Shown: positions 59,914 to 64,000 of the stretch, one piece after another
How the letters are laid out: the number at the start of each line of letters is the position of its first letter
Numbering within the stretch: position 1 is the first letter of the stretch
NCBI GenBank assembly: GCA_017302165.1
Contig: JAFLCW010000002.1
Coordinates: 124,001-188,000 of the forward strand
Direction of reading: 5' to 3'
Length of the DNA stretch: 64,000 nt
Source: Alphaproteobacteria bacterium
GTDB taxonomy: Bacteria > Pseudomonadota > Alphaproteobacteria > Micavibrionales > Micavibrionaceae
Made by a program: the position numbers and the translations under genes
The notes under the pieces: generated by a model
Database searches by the model: none
Told to the model about the DNA's origin: nothing
What the model saw: the letters and a program-made list of their open reading frames with translations, nothing else

Positions 59914-62502
59914 ATGCGCTGGATCGGCAGAATTTTCATATTTCTTATTTCCCTTGGGTTTTTGGGACTTATTTTGGGCGGGGCGGCGGCCGGGTTCATC
60001 CTGCATCATTACAGCCGGGATATCCCGGATTATTCCCAGCTCAAGGATTACGAACCCCCAATCGTCACCCGCATTTATGCCGGGGATGGAAATTTGCTGG
60101 CTGAATACGCTCAAGAACGCCGGATCTTCATGCCGATCCACACCATCCCCGCGATGGTGAAACATGCCTTCATCGCCGCCGAAGACCAGAATTTTTATAC
60201 CCATCGCGGGGTTGATTTCATGGCCGTGGCGAGGGCCATGGTAACCAACGTCAAAAACCGCGGATCAGGCCGGCGTTTGATCGGCGCATCTACCATCACC
60301 CAGCAGGTCGCCAAGAATTTTCTGCTGACCAATGAAGTCTCGTATGAACGGAAAATCAAAGAAGCCATCTTGTCCTTTCGTATCGACAAGGCGATGACCA
60401 AGGATCAGATTTTAGAATTATACATGAATGAAATATTTCTGGGACAGCGCGCCTATGGCGTGGCCGCGGCCGCCCTGACCTATTTTAACAAACCGCTGGA
60501 TGATCTCACCATATCCGAAGCGGCCTATCTGGCCGCTCTGCCCAAGGCTCCCAATAATTATCACCCTGTGCGCCAGCGTGACGCCGCCATTGCCCGCCGT
60601 AATTGGGTGATTGGCCGAATGGTTGAAGATGGATACATCACCGCCGGACAGGCTGAACTGGCCATCTCCAGCCCACTTATCAATACCGACATGAAAACCC
60701 AAGAGGTGGACGCCCCTTATTTCGCCGAAGAAGTCCGCCGTGAAATTGAAAAAAAATATGGCCCCGAAAGTTTATACAAAGGCGGGCTCGCCGTTCGAAC
60801 CTCGGTCGATCCCCGTCTTCAGAACATCGCCCAGCAAACATTGCGTCAGGGATTAATGGATTATGATCGGCGGTATGGCTGGCGGGGACCTGTCACCCAG
60901 ATCACGGATATGGGCGACGCCTGGAATGAAAAACTTAAATCCGTCAAAGCCCCAGATGACATGATTTCTCCTTGGCAATTGGCCGTGGTGATCCGCGCCT
61001 ATGATGATCGTGCCAATCTGGGATTTATTGATGGCACCCAGAAAAATATTCTGTTGGAACAGGTCACATGGGCACGTAAATCCGGTCAAAAAGAAATCTC
61101 ATCCGTCCGTCAAGTCATGGATAAAGGTGATGTCGTCATGGTCGAAGAAGTCGGCGGCAAACTCATGCTTCGGCAAATTCCCAAAATTCAAGGCGCACTG
61201 GTCGCCCTTGATCCCCACACAGGACGCGTTCTGGCGATGCAGGGCGGGTGGAAAGCCGGGGTATCTTCATTCAACCGCGCGACGCAGGCACAACGTCAAC
61301 CGGGATCGGCCTTTAAACCGTTTATTTATCTGGCGGCACTGGATAAGGGATTTACGCCGGCCAAACGCGTTCTGGATGCGCCCTTTACGTTAGAACAGGC
61401 ACCGGGGCAATTCTGGTCACCGGAAAATTATTCAGGTGAATTTTATGGACCCACCCCCATTCGCGTGGGGATGGAAAAATCACGTAACTTGATGACCGTA
61501 CGCCTTGCGGATCATATCGGTATGGATACCGTGGTTGAATACACCAAAAAATTCGGGATCATGGATGACATGAAGCCTTTTTTGTCTAATGCATTAGGGG
61601 CGGGAGAAACCACCTTGATGCGTTTGACCACAGCCTATGGGATGATTGTGAATGGCGGCAAAAAAATTACGCCGACTTTTATTGACCGTGTCCAAGACCG
61701 CCGGGGGAAAACTATTTTCTCTGATGACACACGGCCTTGTCCTAACTGCGGGCCGCTTATTCGGTGGGATGGACAAAATGTGCCGGATGTTGTCGATCAA
61801 CGGGAACAAATTCAAGACCCCCGCACCGCCTATCAAATGGTCTCTATCCTCGAAGGCGTGATTCAACGCGGCACGGCGCGGGCACTCTCTGAACTCGGCC
61901 TGACGCTGGGCGGAAAAACCGGCACGACCAATGATTCCAAAGATACCTGGTTTATCGGGTTTTCCCCGGATCTGGTCGTCGGGGTTTTTGTGGGATTTGA
62001 TGACCCAAAATCCATGGGGGAAAAAGAAACAGGTGCGTCCGTGTCCGCCCCTATTTTTGGTGCCTTCATGAAACAAGCCTTAGGCGACGAACCGCCCATG
62101 CCGTTCCGCATTCCGCCGGGCATTAAACTGGTGCGTATCAATGCCGCCACGGGGCGCACCGCCATGCCGGGGGATAGTAACGTCATCTGGGAGAGTTTTG
62201 TGACAGGCACAGAACCTAATTTGGATGATTATGTCCTTGATACGGGCGTCGTCACAGGTCTGGGTGAAAGCTATATGCCCTATGGCGCAAGCCCCGATGA
62301 CGCGCCGTATGATCCGAATAATGCCTATCCGCCGGCAGATACCCCTGTCTATCAGGATGGACAGGTGGAAACATACCGCCCGGATGATCCCTTTACCTCT
62401 TTTAGTCGGCCTTCGAACGACCTGCCGGATCAAACAATGCCCGCACCTCCCCCGGCCATAGAGCCTGATCCGACCCTGACGGGGACAGGGGCACTCTATT
62501 AA
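59914..62502 (+). CDS. mrcA: Penicillin-binding protein 1A
   Basis: 862 residues: N-terminal anchor, glycosyltransferase domain with EDQNFYTHRGVDFMAVARAM and GASTITQQVAKNFLL, an OB-like insert, and the transpeptidase with SAFK (PGSAFKPFIYLAAL), SRN (EKSRNLMTVR) and KTGTT. The tail of about 60 residues is Pro/Asp-rich. It makes and cross-links peptidoglycan. Normal length for class A PBPs. Start at 59914 gives a membrane anchor directly. Confidence 0.95.
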   Translation: MRWIGRIFIFLISLGFLGLILGGAAAGFILHHYSRDIPDYSQLKDYEPPIVTRIYAGDGNLLAEYAQERRIFMPIHTIPAMVKHAFIAAEDQNFYTHRGVDFMAVARAMVTNVKNRGSGRRLIGASTITQQVAKNFLLTNEVSYERKIKEAILSFRIDKAMTKDQILELYMNEIFLGQRAYGVAAAALTYFNKPLDDLTISEAAYLAALPKAPNNYHPVRQRDAAIARRNWVIGRMVEDGYITAGQAELAISSPLINTDMKTQEVDAPYFAEEVRREIEKKYGPESLYKGGLAVRTSVDPRLQNIAQQTLRQGLMDYDRRYGWRGPVTQITDMGDAWNEKLKSVKAPDDMISPWQLAVVIRAYDDRANLGFIDGTQKNILLEQVTWARKSGQKEISSVRQVMDKGDVVMVEEVGGKLMLRQIPKIQGALVALDPHTGRVLAMQGGWKAGVSSFNRATQAQRQPGSAFKPFIYLAALDKGFTPAKRVLDAPFTLEQAPGQFWSPENYSGEFYGPTPIRVGMEKSRNLMTVRLADHIGMDTVVEYTKKFGIMDDMKPFLSNALGAGETTLMRLTTAYGMIVNGGKKITPTFIDRVQDRRGKTIFSDDTRPCPNCGPLIRWDGQNVPDVVDQREQIQDPRTAYQMVSILEGVIQRGTARALSELGLTLGGKTGTTNDSKDTWFIGFSPDLVVGVFVGFDDPKSMGEKETGASVSAPIFGAFMKQALGDEPPMPFRIPPGIKLVRINAATGRTAMPGDSNVIWESFVTGTEPNLDDYVLDTGVVTGLGESYMPYGASPDDAPYDPNNAYPPADTPVYQDGQVETYRPDDPFTSFSRPSNDLPDQTMPAPPPAIEPDPTLTGTGALY

Positions 62503-62539
62503 GGTTGTCAACATAGCCATTTTGTCTTAAAAACAGCGC

Positions 62540-62986
62540 ATGAAAATATCATCCAAAGCCAAAGGCAATTTCCATGAAAGCTTTGTGGAATTCGATCATC
62601 CCGAAGGCCCCACCAACCGTAACTTTGGATACACGGTCGGGGGTATTCTGTTGGTACTGGGGATACTCAAGGCTATTTTTCATTATTCATTTTTTGTACC
62701 AATCCTTCTGATTGTGGGCGCAGGTTTAGTGACCGCGGCGGCACTCAAGCCTGAATCATTGACCAAGGCTAACGCAGGCTGGATGAAATTCGCAGAAATT
62801 CTGTTTCACATTATCAATCCGGTGGTCATGTTTTTGATGTTTGTCATCTGTTTCGTCCCGGCAGGGCTCATCATGAAACTGATTAAATTTGACCCCATGC
62901 GCCGGCGTTTTGACCCGTCTGCCAAAACTTATTGGGTGGAAAAACCAAAAACAGACTTGCCCGACCCCATGAAATATCAATTCTAG
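62540..62986 (+). CDS. SxtJ-family membrane protein
   Basis: 148 residues with three to four helices. SxtJ-like text: PEGPTNRNFGYTVGGILLVLGI, LKPESLTKANAGWMKFAEILFHIINPVVMFLMF and a final FDPMRRRFDPSAKTYWVEK. The family is found beside carbamoyltransferases in operons of unknown product and in the saxitoxin cluster. It is followed six bases later by a DUF5989 gene, then the carbamoyltransferase. Confidence 0.82.
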   Translation: MKISSKAKGNFHESFVEFDHPEGPTNRNFGYTVGGILLVLGILKAIFHYSFFVPILLIVGAGLVTAAALKPESLTKANAGWMKFAEILFHIINPVVMFLMFVICFVPAGLIMKLIKFDPMRRRFDPSAKTYWVEKPKTDLPDPMKYQF

Positions 62987-62992
62987 GAGACC

Positions 62993-63145
62993 ATGATGGA
63001 TTTTATCAAAGAACTTTGGATGTTTTTAAAAGTACGCAAGAAATTCTGGCTCTTGCCGATTTTGATTATTCTGGTGATGTTCGGCGGCCTGATTGTGATG
63101 GCCAAAGGCTCGGCTGTGGCTCCCTTTATTTACACGATCTTTTAA
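62993..63145 (+). CDS. DUF5989 small membrane protein
   Basis: 50 residues from the ATG at 62993 (or 62996), behind AGGAGA. Single helix in MDFIKELWMFLKVRKKFWLL, then PILIILVMFGGLIV and a final KGSAVAPFIYTIF, the DUF5989 pattern. It is always placed between SxtJ and a carbamoyltransferase in this type of operon. Function unknown. Confidence 0.85.
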   Translation: MMDFIKELWMFLKVRKKFWLLPILIILVMFGGLIVMAKGSAVAPFIYTIF

Positions 63146-63148
63146 CAC

Positions 63149-64000
63149 ATGGTTATTCTGGGCATCTCTGCTTTTTATCATGACTCGGCGGCGGCGCTGG
63201 TGCGCGATGGCGTGATCGTGTCGGCGGCACAGGAAGAACGGTTCACCCGTAAAAAACATGATGCCAATTTTCCTGAACAGGCCATTCGTTTCTGTCTGGA
63301 ACAGGCGGGATTAACGCTGGATCAAGTCGATCATATCGTCTTTTTTGAAAAACCTCTGGTCAAATTCGAACGGCTTCTTGAAACCTATCTGGCCTTTGCG
63401 CCGCGGGGCTTCATGTCGTTTAAAAAAGCCATTCCGCTGTGGCTCAAGGAAAAATTATTCCAGAAAAAATTGCTGACGGATTCTCTGGCGGAAATGATCG
63501 AGACAAAACCATCCAAGGCCTTAAAATCGGCCATAACCAAAAAACTTCTTTTTTCTGAACATCACCAAAGCCACGCGGCGAGTGCGTTCTTCCCGTCGCC
63601 CTTTGAAAAAGCCCTTGTCCTGACGATGGACGGGGTGGGGGAATGGGCGTCAACATCGGTGGGTATCGGCGATGGCAATACGCTGACAATCCAAAAGGAA
63701 ATTCATTTTCCCCATTCGCTGGGGCTCTTATACTCTGCCTTTACCTACTACACCGGGTTTAAGGTTAATTCCGGGGAATATAAAGTCATGGGTCTGGCAC
63801 CTTATGGCGAGCCAAAATATGTCGATACCATCATGAATCATCTGATCGATGTCAAAGATGACGGATCATTCCGGCTCAACATGGATTATTTTGATTACGC
63901 CACAGGTCTAACCATGACCAACCAGAAATTCGCGGATCTGTTTGGGGCTCCGGCGCGCACGGGAGAAACGATGTTGACCCAGCGCGAGATGGATTTGGCG
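63149..64000 (+). CDS. Carbamoyltransferase (NodU/CmcH family), N-terminal part
   Basis: The first 284 codons; the gene runs off the right edge. I translated it from the ATG at 63149, three bases after the DUF5989 stop. Family motifs: ILGISAFYHDSAAALV, AAQEERFTRKKHD, HHQSHAASAFF (metal-binding His pair), LTMDGVGEWAS, and FKVNSGEYKVMGLAPYG. It moves a carbamoyl group from carbamoyl phosphate to a hydroxyl; the substrate (sugar, antibiotic or lipid) is unknown. Confidence 0.93.
   Translation, partial: MVILGISAFYHDSAAALVRDGVIVSAAQEERFTRKKHDANFPEQAIRFCLEQAGLTLDQVDHIVFFEKPLVKFERLLETYLAFAPRGFMSFKKAIPLWLKEKLFQKKLLTDSLAEMIETKPSKALKSAITKKLLFSEHHQSHAASAFFPSPFEKALVLTMDGVGEWASTSVGIGDGNTLTIQKEIHFPHSLGLLYSAFTYYTGFKVNSGEYKVMGLAPYGEPKYVDTIMNHLIDVKDDGSFRLNMDYFDYATGLTMTNQKFADLFGAPARTGETMLTQREMDLA

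Overview
The window looks like chromosome of a free-living, respiring alphaproteobacterium of moderate GC. The evidence is the fabD-fabG-acpP-fabF-mltG and rpsF-rpsR-rplI-dnaB-alr blocks, a complete ccoNOQPGHIS oxidase cluster of FixNOQP/FixGHIS type, the FNR/FixK-type sites, and the TGTTAT-N3-ATAACA Zur operators. I cannot name the genus; a Micavibrio- or Rhodospirillales-like lineage is only an impression. Apart from one small AT-rich island I see no prophage, no IS element, no CRISPR array and no rRNA.

Layout. (1) 1-10.3 kb: heavy-metal resistance. A csoR-copA unit (copA runs off the left edge) sits beside a long leftward operon in the order of cnrYXHCBA: anti-sigma factor, CnrX-like metal sensor, ECF sigma factor, TolC-type outer-membrane factor, periplasmic adaptor, RND pump. 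Four small exported or membrane proteins follow. Two near-identical sigma promoters, one before the anti-sigma gene and one before the tolC-type gene, mark self-activation. (2) 10.3-11.7 kb: AT-rich island with a Panacea (SocA-like) antitoxin gene overlapping a two-helix membrane protein gene, a candidate toxin-antitoxin pair. (3) 11.7-24.4 kb: low-oxygen respiration. It holds an FAD/NAD(P)-binding protein, HemN, OmpW, the whole cbb3 oxidase and its assembly genes, an FNR-family regulator with a C-terminal cysteine cluster, and a small unknown gene. FNR/FixK boxes precede most of these units. (4) 24.4-28.7 kb: initiator tRNA, ilvH, a lipoprotein, ilvC, a DMT transporter and small genes. (5) 28.7-37.7 kb: zinc homeostasis. 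Zur, a DUF3299 protein and a MacB-type ABC transporter with a His-rich loop run leftward; a COG0523 GTPase and two small membrane proteins run rightward; then comes an 895-residue protein of unknown function with a companion gene. Two identical 15-bp Zur boxes control these units.

(6) 37.9-49.7 kb: one long leftward run from fabD to fabF, then MAPEG, mltG, and a lipid-modification cassette (COG2907 oxidoreductase, DUF1365, cyclopropane synthase, MFS, DUF3833, SDR). (7) 50-56.3 kb: ribosomal proteins S6, S18 and L9, DnaB, alanine racemase and MlaE/MlaF. (8) 56.3-59.8 kb: an Nfu-type Fe-S protein and, convergent to it, an 892-residue protein whose N-terminal domain resembles that of the 895-residue protein. 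Both genes have Fur-like palindromes upstream. (9) 59.9-64 kb: PBP1A, then SxtJ, DUF5989 and a NodU/CmcH-type carbamoyltransferase cut by the right edge.

The most novel element appears to be the pair of very large, low-complexity, Cys-tailed cytoplasmic-looking proteins, one under a Zur box and the other under a Fur box. They suggest a metal-starvation-linked protein family that I do not recognise. The CnrYXH-like module wired to the efflux pump, the Panacea pair, and the exact promoter geometry of the FNR boxes are the next best leads.
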